64,000 nucleotides of DNA from Pseudomonas profundi (GTDB lineage Bacteria; Pseudomonadota; Gammaproteobacteria; Pseudomonadales; Pseudomonadaceae): contig NZ_VTPZ01000006.1 of the NCBI RefSeq assembly GCF_008638305.1, positions 62,001 through 126,000 on the forward strand. Reading direction: 5' to 3'. This document shows positions 44,912 to 53,056 of this stretch, piece after piece. The translations under genes were made by a program, and so were the position numbers. Below the pieces are notes generated by a model, which searched no databases, was not told the origin of the DNA, and worked only from the letters and a program-made list of their open reading frames with translations. Within the stretch, counting starts at the first letter, position 1. Every line of letters starts with the position of its first letter.

Positions 44912-46297
44912 ATGAAATTGAAAATGACATGCGTGGCGGTACTAGGTGCCCTGGGCCTGAGTCAGGGAGCAATGGCAGCATTGAATGCCGATGAAATTGC
45001 CCGGTTGGGAGACGATCTGACTGTCTGGGGTGCGATTCAGGCAGGCAATGAAGCGGGAACCATCCCTGCGTATACCGGACCTGTTGAGCCGCCAGCGGGC
45101 TACGATCCTTCCAAACCAGGTAAACGGCCTGATCCTTTCGCAGACGAAAAGCCAATGTTCAGCATAACCGCTGACAATATGGACGAATACGCGGATCAGC
45201 TTTCGGCAGGCACGCAAAAGATGTTGCAGCAGTACCCGAGCTTTCGCCTGGATGTATATCCCACCCATCGAACGGCTAGTTATCCAGAATACGTCCTTGA
45301 TAATACATTGAAGAACGCTAAAGCCTGCGAGTTGGCTGATAACCTCCTGCAATTGTCAGGGGAATGTTATGGAGGTGTACCCTTCCCGATTCCAAAAAAT
45401 GGTTCCGAGGTTATGTGGAACCGGACGCTGAAATACGATCAATATGCATACGAATCTCCAGCCCAGACGTCGACCCTGGTAGACGCGAAAGGACGAGTTA
45501 TCGAAACGGGCGCTTTCGAATACTGGCAAACCTTCCCTCATTACGAGCCGGGTCGCACAGCGCCAATCGACAGTGAGGAAATGCTGGAGTATGGCAGGGT
45601 CGACTGGACTGGGCCGGCGCGTAAGGCTGGTGAAAAGCTGGTGATTCACGATAACGTGGATATGCTCAATATTGGCCGACGCGCCTGGTCCTATCTGCCG
45701 GGCCAGCGTAGAGTCAAGCTCTCGCCTGATGTTGCCTATGACACACCTAGTCCAGCGGGCGGAGGAATCGGTACTACCGATGAAACACAAGTGTTTTACG
45801 GTTCTCAGGATCGCTACAACTTTGAGCTCATGGGCCGGAAAGAAATGTTCATTCCGTATAATACATTCAAGTTACATGATGAATCCCAGTGCTCGGCTGA
45901 ACAGGTTTATACACCTAACCATATGAATCCGGATTGTGTTCGCTGGGAGTTGCACAGGGTCTGGGTGGTCGAAGCTACACTGAAAGAGGGTAAGCGGCAT
46001 ATCTATCCCCGTCGAACATTTTATTGGAACGAAGATATTTACGCAGTGGGGATGGCTGATAACTACGATGATGCGGGGAATATATATCGAGTTACCCGTA
46101 CCCACTATTATCCCTTCTATGAAACCCATGGACATAATACGCATGAGTTTGTAGTCCATGACCTCGCCAGCGGTGGCTATGTGCGGCAGGCTTACACACC
46201 GGCCGACGGCAACATGATGACGGTGACTCCCGCAGAGGAGGCTCACCCGGCTCGCTTCTATCAACCCTCAAGCCTTTCCCGCGGCGGCGTTCGCTAA
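44912..46297 (+). CDS. DUF1329 family exported protein (copy 1)
   Basis: 461 residues with a 22-residue signal peptide ending in GAMA. The mature part opens with ADEIARLGDDLTVWGA and contains IPAYTG, RPDPFADE and YPTHRTA, shared by all three DUF1329 proteins in the window; the central LPGQRRVKLSPDVAYDTPSP is a family hallmark. DUF1329 is remotely like LolA/LolB lipid carriers, which suggests a periplasmic carrier for a hydrophobic ligand next to DUF1302; the function is not proven. Codon use is more AT-rich than in the core genes. Confidence 0.9.
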   Translation: MKLKMTCVAVLGALGLSQGAMAALNADEIARLGDDLTVWGAIQAGNEAGTIPAYTGPVEPPAGYDPSKPGKRPDPFADEKPMFSITADNMDEYADQLSAGTQKMLQQYPSFRLDVYPTHRTASYPEYVLDNTLKNAKACELADNLLQLSGECYGGVPFPIPKNGSEVMWNRTLKYDQYAYESPAQTSTLVDAKGRVIETGAFEYWQTFPHYEPGRTAPIDSEEMLEYGRVDWTGPARKAGEKLVIHDNVDMLNIGRRAWSYLPGQRRVKLSPDVAYDTPSPAGGGIGTTDETQVFYGSQDRYNFELMGRKEMFIPYNTFKLHDESQCSAEQVYTPNHMNPDCVRWELHRVWVVEATLKEGKRHIYPRRTFYWNEDIYAVGMADNYDDAGNIYRVTRTHYYPFYETHGHNTHEFVVHDLASGGYVRQAYTPADGNMMTVTPAEEAHPARFYQPSSLSRGGVR

Positions 46298-46308
46298 GCA
46301 GATCAGTG

Positions 46309-46328
46309 GGGTTGGTTAACACCAACCC
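46309..46328 (+). other. Intercistronic hairpin after the DUF1329 gene
   Basis: GGGTTGGT (46309-46316) pairs perfectly with ACCAACCC (46321-46328) around TAAC. No T-run follows. It is 11 bp after the DUF1329 stop and could protect the upstream mRNA or reduce downstream expression. Confidence 0.5.
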
Positions 46329-46386
46329 TCGATTCTCAAGGGAAGTATGAGGGTAACAATAACAACGTGTTGTCGAGGTTTGAACC

Positions 46387-47169
46387 ATGAGACTGAATAA
46401 TAAAGTAGCACTGATCACCGGAGCCGCGTCAGGTATTGGCGAGGGGATTGCTCGTCTCTTTGCCGCAGAGGGAGCCAAGGTGCTGGTGACCGATATACAC
46501 GACGAGGCAGGACGCCGCCTGGCCCAGAGTCTGACGGGCAATTGTCATTATCATCATCTGGATGTTTCAAAAATGAGTGATTGGCGGGACGCGATCGGCT
46601 GGGCGGAATCGAATCTCGGGCCGGTAGATATCATGGTCCACAGTGCTGGAATATCCTTCCCCGCAGATATCGAGACAGTCGATGAAGAGGCCTGGCACAA
46701 TCACATGAATGTACATGGTTTGGGTACGATGCTGGGTTGCAAGGTCACTGTCGAAAGTATGAAAAAGGTAGGGAAGGGCTCCATCATCAATATATCGAGT
46801 GTGGAGAGCATTCGTCCCGGTCCACTTTTTGTTGCTTATGGCGCAGCAAAGGCGGCTATGGATTCTGTCACCAAGACAGTTGCTTTGCATTGCGGTGAAA
46901 GAGGCTACAACATCCGGGTTAACTCGGTACACCCGGCCGCCACGCGCACCCCGCTGGTGCAGCAGTATCTGGACGGCGCGGAAGATCCTGTGGCACTCGA
47001 AAAAATATACGCCGGCATGCAGCCGCTCGGGCGCATTGCTGAAGTCAGCGAGATAGCCTCAGCTGTACTGTTTCTTGCTTCAGATGATGCAAGTTTCATG
47101 ACAGGGCATCAAATGTATGTAGACGGTGGAGTTTTGAGTAAACCCTACCCAGCAGGGGAGGGTGCCTAG
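46387..47169 (+). CDS. SDR-family oxidoreductase (classical)
   Basis: 260-residue classical SDR. Coenzyme loop TGAASGIG (11-18), Asp36 after the second strand (NAD preference expected), catalytic Ser138, Tyr151 and Lys155 (AYGAAKAA). NNAG is HSAG here. Probably an alcohol dehydrogenase for a cyclic or acyl intermediate. It lies between the DUF1329 and SnoaL copy 2 genes, 3 bp before the latter. Confidence 0.9.
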   Translation: MRLNNKVALITGAASGIGEGIARLFAAEGAKVLVTDIHDEAGRRLAQSLTGNCHYHHLDVSKMSDWRDAIGWAESNLGPVDIMVHSAGISFPADIETVDEEAWHNHMNVHGLGTMLGCKVTVESMKKVGKGSIINISSVESIRPGPLFVAYGAAKAAMDSVTKTVALHCGERGYNIRVNSVHPAATRTPLVQQYLDGAEDPVALEKIYAGMQPLGRIAEVSEIASAVLFLASDDASFMTGHQMYVDGGVLSKPYPAGEGA

Positions 47170-47172
47170 AAA

Positions 47173-47721
47173 ATGGACATGTCCCAATCCATGCTGAGCG
47201 AAGTGGCGCTGCTCATTGACAAACAGCAACTGCATGAACTGAATGTTCGTTATTGCATTGGGGTTGATCGTAAGGATCATGCGTTGCTTTCCAGAGTATG
47301 GGCTGAATCTGCGACCATTGATTTCGGTTTATTCAGGGGAAGCGCCAGCGAATTTTGCCAATTGATTGTTCTGGACGATCCGGCCGTCAGCATCGCGCAT
47401 CATTTCGCTTCCAATGAACTATTTGAAATCCAAGGTGATAAAGCCACAGGGCAGAGCTACGTTATTGGTAGTTCGGTCAGGCCGCAGGGGGACGGGTCCC
47501 AAGAAAATCAACTGGTGGGTGGTCGTTACCTGGATACCTATATACGCGAAGAGGGCAAATGGCTGATCAGCCGTCGCCACTTCGTCGTTGACTGGGTCCA
47601 CGCGCAAGTCAGTCTCGCAGACTACCAGGCGGGAATTGCGGCGGTCGCTACCAACGGCAAGCCCTCGACAGATGACATCGCATACAGTTTCCCACATGCT
47701 GGCTTTTTTGAAGGGGAGTAG
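47173..47721 (+). CDS. SnoaL-like / NTF2-fold protein (copy 2)
   Basis: 182 residues; Tyr27 and Asp32 (RYCIGVD) and His77 (AHHFASN) line up with those of copy 1, including Asn four residues after the His. A longer C-terminal tail follows the core fold. It stands 4 bp before the Rieske ferredoxin gene. Dehydratase/isomerase or an oxygenase small-subunit-like role are both possible. Confidence 0.85.
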   Translation: MDMSQSMLSEVALLIDKQQLHELNVRYCIGVDRKDHALLSRVWAESATIDFGLFRGSASEFCQLIVLDDPAVSIAHHFASNELFEIQGDKATGQSYVIGSSVRPQGDGSQENQLVGGRYLDTYIREEGKWLISRRHFVVDWVHAQVSLADYQAGIAAVATNGKPSTDDIAYSFPHAGFFEGE

Positions 47722-47725
47722 AGTT

Positions 47726-48061
47726 ATGGAGAATGCATTTCACCAGGTTATCTCTGTCGAAGAGCTGGCTCCAGGGCAGTCCAAAGCGGTAGAGCTGGAA
47801 GGGCTAAGCGTCCTGGTTTGCAATGTTAAAGGTGAGTTCCTGGCGGTAGAAAACCGCTGCACCCACCAAGCCTCGGAACTGGAAGGCGGCAGAATTCGTA
47901 ATGGTATGATTTCCTGCCCTTTGCACGGGGTCATGTTCGATTTGCGTACCGGCTGCGGCCGAGGCCCTTTGGGCAAAGTACCGCTGCGCACTTTTGCGGT
48001 ACAGGTGATTGGCGACCAGGTACATGTGCGATTAACGGAGCCGGCCGAAGCGCAAGCATAG
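47726..48061 (+). CDS. Rieske [2Fe-2S] ferredoxin
   Basis: 111-residue soluble ferredoxin of the type serving ring-hydroxylating oxygenases. Ligands are Cys45-Thr-His47 and Cys64-Pro-Leu-His67 (CTH and CPLHG). Start at 47726 follows GGGGAG in the end of the previous gene; upstream in-frame ATGs lie inside that gene. Likely electron donor for one or both Rieske oxygenases downstream; no flavin reductase gene is present in the window. Confidence 0.93.
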   Translation: MENAFHQVISVEELAPGQSKAVELEGLSVLVCNVKGEFLAVENRCTHQASELEGGRIRNGMISCPLHGVMFDLRTGCGRGPLGKVPLRTFAVQVIGDQVHVRLTEPAEAQA

Positions 48062-48074
48062 TTTTCGCTAGCTA

Positions 48075-48096
48075 AAAAACAGTCAAGGCTGATTTA
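48075..48096 (+). promoter_or_regulatory. Degenerate island operator candidate (site 6)
   Basis: AAAAAC, a 10-bp core AGTCAAGGCT and right arm GATTTA: the left arm is perfect, the core keeps GTC and G, and the right arm has two mismatches. It lies between the ferredoxin gene and the first Rieske oxygenase gene. A second half-site GGCTGGTTTTTG is at 48209-48220. Either may be the control point of the third unit. Confidence 0.3.
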
Positions 48097-48308
48097 ATGG
48101 TTGCAAGCTGCGCATCCGTCTTGCTGTAACTCTAGCTGCTTATATTGGCCATCAGCTCAGTCGGGTGGTGGCGTTAGCTGATATGTGCTGTAGCAGGTTA
48201 ATGAATTCGGCTGGTTTTTGTTTATGTTGTTTCGTAACAAACGCGGCCCGCGAATACTGATTTTTTGAACTTAAACTAGAGACCAAAAATAAAACTATGG
48301 AGTACACC

Positions 48309-49649
48309 ATGGAGCTGATAAAAGTTCACCCTCTCACTATGGACGGTCGTGATGCCAGCCTGCTACGCGGGGATCCTATGACTGGCGACCGGTATTATTC
48401 GCGCGAGTTTGCCCAGCGTGAATGGGATCATATGTGGACCAAGATCTGGCACGTCGCTGGCCGCGTCGCGGAGTTGGAGGAGGCGGGCGACTATCTCGTC
48501 CATGATTTCATGCATGAATCAGTAATCGTAATCCGGCAGGAAGACGACAGCTTCAAGGCGTTTTATAACAGCTGTGGCCATCGTGGTCAGCGCTTGGTCT
48601 GGGATAACTCGCATGCGGGAGCGGGTTTTCATTGTCCTTATCATGGCTGGCTTTGGGGTAGAGACGGGGTATTGAAGTCAGCACAAGATCCCGATGATTT
48701 TCCCGGCGGAAACCCCTGTGGGAAGTTGAAACTGAATGAGCTCAGGTGTGACACCTGGGGCGGCTTCATCTGGTACACCATGGATGATGACGCACCGCCT
48801 CTGCTTGAATACCTGGAGCCAATGCCCGAGCTGTACAAGAACTACCCAATGGAGACGGGAGTTCGTGTTTTCTGGATGAAGATCAACCTCGATACCAACT
48901 GGAAGTTTGCCACTGACAACTTCAGTGAGTCCTACCACACTCGCACAGCACACCCCCAAGTGCCGCCGTTCATCGATCAGGATGTTGATAGTGCCCGCCA
49001 TGAAATGTTTCCCCGGGGACATGGCCGAACGGTGCAACCCATGCGGCCATCCCTTTCTGATCGATTGCCCGAGGGCACTCCACAGCCTTTTGATGATTTG
49101 CTACGTCAGTGGGGCATTGATCCTGATAGCTACCCCGATTTCGAATCCAAGGCGATTCAGGGTTGGCTAGACCTCAAGGCGGCCAAGCGCAGGCTATGGA
49201 AAGAGAAAGGGTACAAGCATTACGAGCACATGAACGATGAGGAGCTTACCGATAGTCCGCATACGGTGATATTCCCCAACGTCACGATTTCGTTTCTGCC
49301 GGATCAATTGATCTTTTTCCGTACCGAACCTCATCCGGATGATCCCAACAAGTGCACGTTCGACCTGTGGTGCATGGTCTACCCCGTCGAGGGGCAAACC
49401 GAGGTCGAATCGATCATGGCCGGCATGCAACCGCTGGAGGAAGCAGAGCTGCACGTCCGTGACTTCGATAATGGCGCGGGGGTGCCGGAGATCGTGGACC
49501 AGATCGTCTATCAGGACATGTTGTTGGCGGACGGTCAGCAGCGGGGCATCAGGTCGCAGGGGTACAAGGATACTGTCTTGTGCAACCAGGAGACGCGGGT
49601 TCGCTTCTTCCATGAAGTCCTGAATGATTATCTCGAAGGCCGAGTCTGA
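48309..49649 (+). CDS. Rieske non-haem iron oxygenase alpha subunit (A)
   Basis: Ring-hydroxylating oxygenase alpha subunit of 446 residues. Rieske cluster ligands: Cys89-Gly-His91 and Cys109-Pro-Tyr-His112. The mononuclear iron site is NFSESYHTRTAH with His210 and His215. Start at 48309 is preferred over 48297 because GGAG (48299-48302) is 6 bases from it. Substrate unknown; the tight linkage to an NTF2-fold gene 14 bp downstream suggests a beta-subunit-like partner. The 247-bp gap upstream should hold its promoter. Confidence 0.93.
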   Translation: MELIKVHPLTMDGRDASLLRGDPMTGDRYYSREFAQREWDHMWTKIWHVAGRVAELEEAGDYLVHDFMHESVIVIRQEDDSFKAFYNSCGHRGQRLVWDNSHAGAGFHCPYHGWLWGRDGVLKSAQDPDDFPGGNPCGKLKLNELRCDTWGGFIWYTMDDDAPPLLEYLEPMPELYKNYPMETGVRVFWMKINLDTNWKFATDNFSESYHTRTAHPQVPPFIDQDVDSARHEMFPRGHGRTVQPMRPSLSDRLPEGTPQPFDDLLRQWGIDPDSYPDFESKAIQGWLDLKAAKRRLWKEKGYKHYEHMNDEELTDSPHTVIFPNVTISFLPDQLIFFRTEPHPDDPNKCTFDLWCMVYPVEGQTEVESIMAGMQPLEEAELHVRDFDNGAGVPEIVDQIVYQDMLLADGQQRGIRSQGYKDTVLCNQETRVRFFHEVLNDYLEGRV

Positions 49650-49663
49650 AAAAGGAACGTGAA

Positions 49664-50140
49664 ATGACCGATCTACAATCCATGCAGGCTCAGTTGACAC
49701 GTTTGAACGATCTGGAAGAGATACGCACGCTACGTCACCGTTACGCCTATCTTGCCAATATCGTTGATGGTGTGCCCGGCGATGCGGAGCAGTTCGCCGC
49801 CTTGTTTACACCTACCGGAACACTGGATCTGGGTATGGGATTGGCAACGGGCCACGCCGAGATAGTCGCAATGATGACCTCCGCAACCACCCAGTGGACT
49901 TGTGCCATGCATTATATGCTGAACCCACTTATCGAGCTGAAAGGGGACCGGGCGGAAGGGAAAGTCTCAGGACTGTTTGCCTTTACCACGACCGACAATC
50001 CGTCACCGATATGGCTGTCCAATATTTACTCGGATGAGTATGTGAGAACGGCGCAAAGTTGGAAATTTCAGTCGGTAACAATAAAGACAACCTTTGTAGA
50101 CCCGCAGTTCATGGAAGCCTACGCCGGCATGATCGAATAA
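49664..50140 (+). CDS. SnoaL-like / NTF2-fold protein (copy 3), possible oxygenase partner
   Basis: 158 residues with the NTF2-like layout. Compared with copies 1 and 2 the Tyr (Tyr27) and His (His83, MHYMLN) remain, but the residue five after the Tyr is Asn32, not Asp, so the putative catalytic Asp may be lost. Oxygenase beta subunits share the NTF2 fold, and this gene directly follows an alpha-subunit gene, so a structural role is a fair alternative to catalysis. Confidence 0.82.
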   Translation: MTDLQSMQAQLTRLNDLEEIRTLRHRYAYLANIVDGVPGDAEQFAALFTPTGTLDLGMGLATGHAEIVAMMTSATTQWTCAMHYMLNPLIELKGDRAEGKVSGLFAFTTTDNPSPIWLSNIYSDEYVRTAQSWKFQSVTIKTTFVDPQFMEAYAGMIE

Positions 50141-50145
50141 TCCCG

Positions 50146-50709
50146 ATGAGACAGATGAGGAAGAAGACCGGGCCAAGGGTGCCCAGGCATCACCCGGTCA
50201 GACAGATAGCGTATTTCGTGGACGACGTCGCCAGGAGTGCGTACGACCATCACCTGCTGTTCGGCTCAGGGCCTTACTTCGTGGTCGAGAACATCGAACT
50301 GGCAGTATGTCTACACCGAGGCGAGCCGAGCAAGCTCGACCATACCTCTGCCTATGGTCAATGGGGTGAGGTGATGGTCGAGTTTTGCCAGCAGAATAAC
50401 CCTGGACCCTCCGTCTTTTATGACCACTGTCCGATCGGGAACGGCGCTATCCATCATGTGGCGATCATGGTCGAGGATTTACAGCTGGCCATCAGTGGAT
50501 ACGAGCAAGCAGGCTATGAAACGGCCCTCTACGCTGAGCTAACGTCAGGGCAGGCCTATGCAATGATTGATTGCACGCGAGCCCTAGGCCACTTCGTCGA
50601 ATTATATGAACCTACTGAAGAGCTAACCGATTTCTATTCCTTGGTCCGATCCGCTTCACAAGACTGGGACGGAAATGAAGTTATCCGCTCTCTCGCTCTC
50701 CATGCGTGA
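50146..50709 (+). CDS. VOC (glyoxalase/dioxygenase) superfamily protein
   Basis: 187-residue protein with two beta-alpha-beta-beta-beta halves: RHHPVRQIAYFVDD near the N-terminus and AIHHVAIMVEDL in the middle, with HFVELYEP near the end. His and Glu of these segments are candidate metal ligands, like methylmalonyl-CoA epimerase/glyoxalase-type proteins. It is too short for a two-domain extradiol ring-cleavage enzyme. ATG at 50146 is 5 bp after the previous stop; ribosome site is poor, and the frame is open further upstream. Confidence 0.8.
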   Translation: MRQMRKKTGPRVPRHHPVRQIAYFVDDVARSAYDHHLLFGSGPYFVVENIELAVCLHRGEPSKLDHTSAYGQWGEVMVEFCQQNNPGPSVFYDHCPIGNGAIHHVAIMVEDLQLAISGYEQAGYETALYAELTSGQAYAMIDCTRALGHFVELYEPTEELTDFYSLVRSASQDWDGNEVIRSLALHA

Positions 50710-50730
50710 TAACAAATGAGGAGTACTTGA

Positions 50731-51438
50731 ATGGCTAACATCGTAATTACCGGTGCCAACCGTGGTATCGGGCTAGCTCTGGTCAAAGACTATCTCGCGG
50801 GCGGGGACCGCGTATACGCGTTTTGTCGTTCTCCAGGCAGCGCGTCAGACCTCGCAACCATTGCACAGGCTTCGGAGGGTCGGCTGACGGTGCACCAGAT
50901 AGATATGGCTGACGGCCCCTCGGTCGCCAGGGCTGTACACGCTGCCGTCAGTGATGAGCCGGTCCATGTATTGTTGAACGTGGCGGGGGTATTGGGCGGC
51001 GAGACAGGGCCGTTAACCAGTAAAACCTTTACCGAGGACGATTTTGCCGACTGGCATACCGCTTTTGAGGTCATGACTATCGGACCGTTTCGCCTGATCC
51101 AGGTGCTACTGCCTAATTTGTTGGCAGCGAAGGGCAAGGCCATGACGGTAAGCAGCCAGCTTGCCGCCTCAACCTGGCCGTACGGCGGCATGTACGCCTA
51201 TGGTGCGGCAAAGGCCGGGGTGAACAGAGTCATGCGTAGCCTGGCTATCGACTTGCGAGATCAGGGCGTCTGCGTTGCGACCATCCATCCCGGTTATGTG
51301 CAGACTGACATGGGCGGGCCAACCGCAGACATCACTCCGCAAGAGAGCGCCGCCGGCATCAGGTCGGTGGTTGCAAATCTGACGCTGGAGAATAATGGTG
51401 ACTTTTTCAAGTGGAACGGCGAATTGCATCCCTGGTGA
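50731..51438 (+). CDS. SDR-family oxidoreductase, C-factor-like
   Basis: 235-residue SDR with coenzyme loop TGANRGIG (7-14) and Ser142, Tyr157, Lys161 (AYGAAKAG). It is shorter than the other SDRs and ends without the usual GxxxxVDGG segment, as in the CsgA/C-factor group. Ribosome site GAGGAG precedes the ATG. Fourth gene of the unit starting with Rieske oxygenase A. Confidence 0.88.
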   Translation: MANIVITGANRGIGLALVKDYLAGGDRVYAFCRSPGSASDLATIAQASEGRLTVHQIDMADGPSVARAVHAAVSDEPVHVLLNVAGVLGGETGPLTSKTFTEDDFADWHTAFEVMTIGPFRLIQVLLPNLLAAKGKAMTVSSQLAASTWPYGGMYAYGAAKAGVNRVMRSLAIDLRDQGVCVATIHPGYVQTDMGGPTADITPQESAAGIRSVVANLTLENNGDFFKWNGELHPW

Positions 51439-51453
51439 TTTCCTCAGGTCTGA

Positions 51454-51537
51454 CCTGGTGCTGTTCTTGCCAGTGATGAGTCTCGACAGCCCAATGGTGC
51501 GCAGCTGGTGATTGATAACGGCGAAACCGTCAAGTAG
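51454..51537 (+). pseudogene. C-terminal remnant of an SDR gene
   Basis: A 27-codon frame directly after a TGA and ending in TAG reads VLASDESRQPNGAQLVIDNG near its end, closely resembling the C-terminus of classical SDRs (LASDES...GAxLxVDGG). No start or upstream part is present, so this looks like the surviving tail of a deleted dehydrogenase gene between the C-factor-like SDR and Rieske oxygenase B. Confidence 0.6.
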
Positions 51538-51601
51538 CGCTGCCAGTCTCCGTAGGTGGCGAGCGATTATTAACCGACTTTGTCAAAGTGAGAGCAGACT
51601 T

Positions 51602-53020
51602 ATGAATACCTATAATAAAAACATACTAAACGGTTTGCCAGGTGACCACAGGGGGCTTGCGCCCGGAGAGGCGCGCTGCCCGGGTCGCACCGTGCAGGAG
51701 ATCATTGCCAGCGATTTGAAACCGGCGCCAGATATCCTTAAGGAGGAGAGTTACCGTTACGCCGGAAGTGATGACATTGCTTTTTCCCGCTACACCTCCC
51801 CGGATTTCTTTGCTAAGGAGATGGAGCATGTCTGGACCAAGGTGTGGCAATGGGCGTGCCGCCTGGAGCATATTCCTCAAGTAGGTGACTACTACGTCTA
51901 TGAGATAGGTGCCTACTCGATTCTGGTGGTGCATACCCCCAAAGGGATCAAGGCTTATCACAACTCGTGTCTGCACCGCGGCACCAAACTCAAACCAGAG
52001 GAGGGCATGGGCTCCAGTGACCAGTTGCGCTGCCCTTTCCATGGTTGGACCTGGTCCCTTGATGGTGAAATACAAAGTATTCCCTGTGCCTGGGATTTCC
52101 CGCATGCCAAGCCGGAGAATCTCAAGTTGCCAGAGGTCCGTGTAGGGCAATGGGGTGGTTTCATATTCGTTAACCTGGACGATGACGCAGAAGATCTCGA
52201 GAATTTTCTGGGAGAAATTCCTGAGCATTTCAGTGGTTGGGATATGGAAAACCGATTTACCGAGTTTCACGTGGCGAAGGAATTGCCGTGTAATTGGAAA
52301 GCGGCCACGGAGGCGTTCCTCGAGGCCTATCACGTCGTGGAGACCCATCCTCAACTACTTCCGGGCACTGGCGATGCCAACGTCCAATATGACGTGTATA
52401 GCGATCATGTGACGCGCTTCTATGCGGCGAGCGGGGTCAGCAGCCCGCACCTGGAAACTCCGCTAAGCGAGCAGGAGCTGGTTGATGCAATGCTGGTGGG
52501 TGATCGCTCGCTTGTCACTGATGAGCTGGAGGTAAAAGAAGGTGAAACGGCGCGAGTCGTCATGGCGCGATTTTTACGCAAGACGTTGGGCGAGAAGTAC
52601 AAGGTCAATCTGGAAGACGTGTCCGACTCCGAGATCATCGATACCATCGAATATCATCTATTCCCCAATATGATCCTCTTTCCGGGCTTGTCATTGCCCA
52701 TGGTGTATCGCTTCAGACCGCTGGGCTGCGATCCGGATCGTAGTCTATTCGAGATCCTCTTTTTGCGCCCGCTGGCGCCCGGTGCAGAACGTCCCGAGGC
52801 TCCCGAGGTTTCCTACGTCAAAGAGGAGGAGTCCTACGCGCTCGCTGATGGCATGGATGCAGGCATGGCACATGTCTACGATCAGGACACGTCCAACATG
52901 CGAGCTCAGCAACAGGGCTTCAAGGCAGCGAAGAAAAAGGGCGAAACCTTGGGTAATTACCAGGAAGTGCGGATCCGCCATTTCCACAACGTACTCGACA
53001 AGTACATTCAACAGGGCTGA
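51602..53020 (+). CDS. Rieske non-haem iron oxygenase alpha subunit (B)
   Basis: 472-residue ring-hydroxylating oxygenase alpha subunit, clearly diverged from copy A. Rieske ligands: Cys123-Leu-His125 and Cys144-Pro-Phe-His147. The iron site is FLEAYHVVETH with His244 and His249. Start at 51602 follows GAGAG. No NTF2-like gene follows; an EthD-like gene does, 36 bp later. Works on an unknown substrate, perhaps a later intermediate of the same pathway. Confidence 0.93.
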   Translation: MNTYNKNILNGLPGDHRGLAPGEARCPGRTVQEIIASDLKPAPDILKEESYRYAGSDDIAFSRYTSPDFFAKEMEHVWTKVWQWACRLEHIPQVGDYYVYEIGAYSILVVHTPKGIKAYHNSCLHRGTKLKPEEGMGSSDQLRCPFHGWTWSLDGEIQSIPCAWDFPHAKPENLKLPEVRVGQWGGFIFVNLDDDAEDLENFLGEIPEHFSGWDMENRFTEFHVAKELPCNWKAATEAFLEAYHVVETHPQLLPGTGDANVQYDVYSDHVTRFYAASGVSSPHLETPLSEQELVDAMLVGDRSLVTDELEVKEGETARVVMARFLRKTLGEKYKVNLEDVSDSEIIDTIEYHLFPNMILFPGLSLPMVYRFRPLGCDPDRSLFEILFLRPLAPGAERPEAPEVSYVKEEESYALADGMDAGMAHVYDQDTSNMRAQQQGFKAAKKKGETLGNYQEVRIRHFHNVLDKYIQQG

Positions 53021-53056
53021 ATCAACGGAGGCTGGGGTCGCAAGGCCCCGGTTGTG

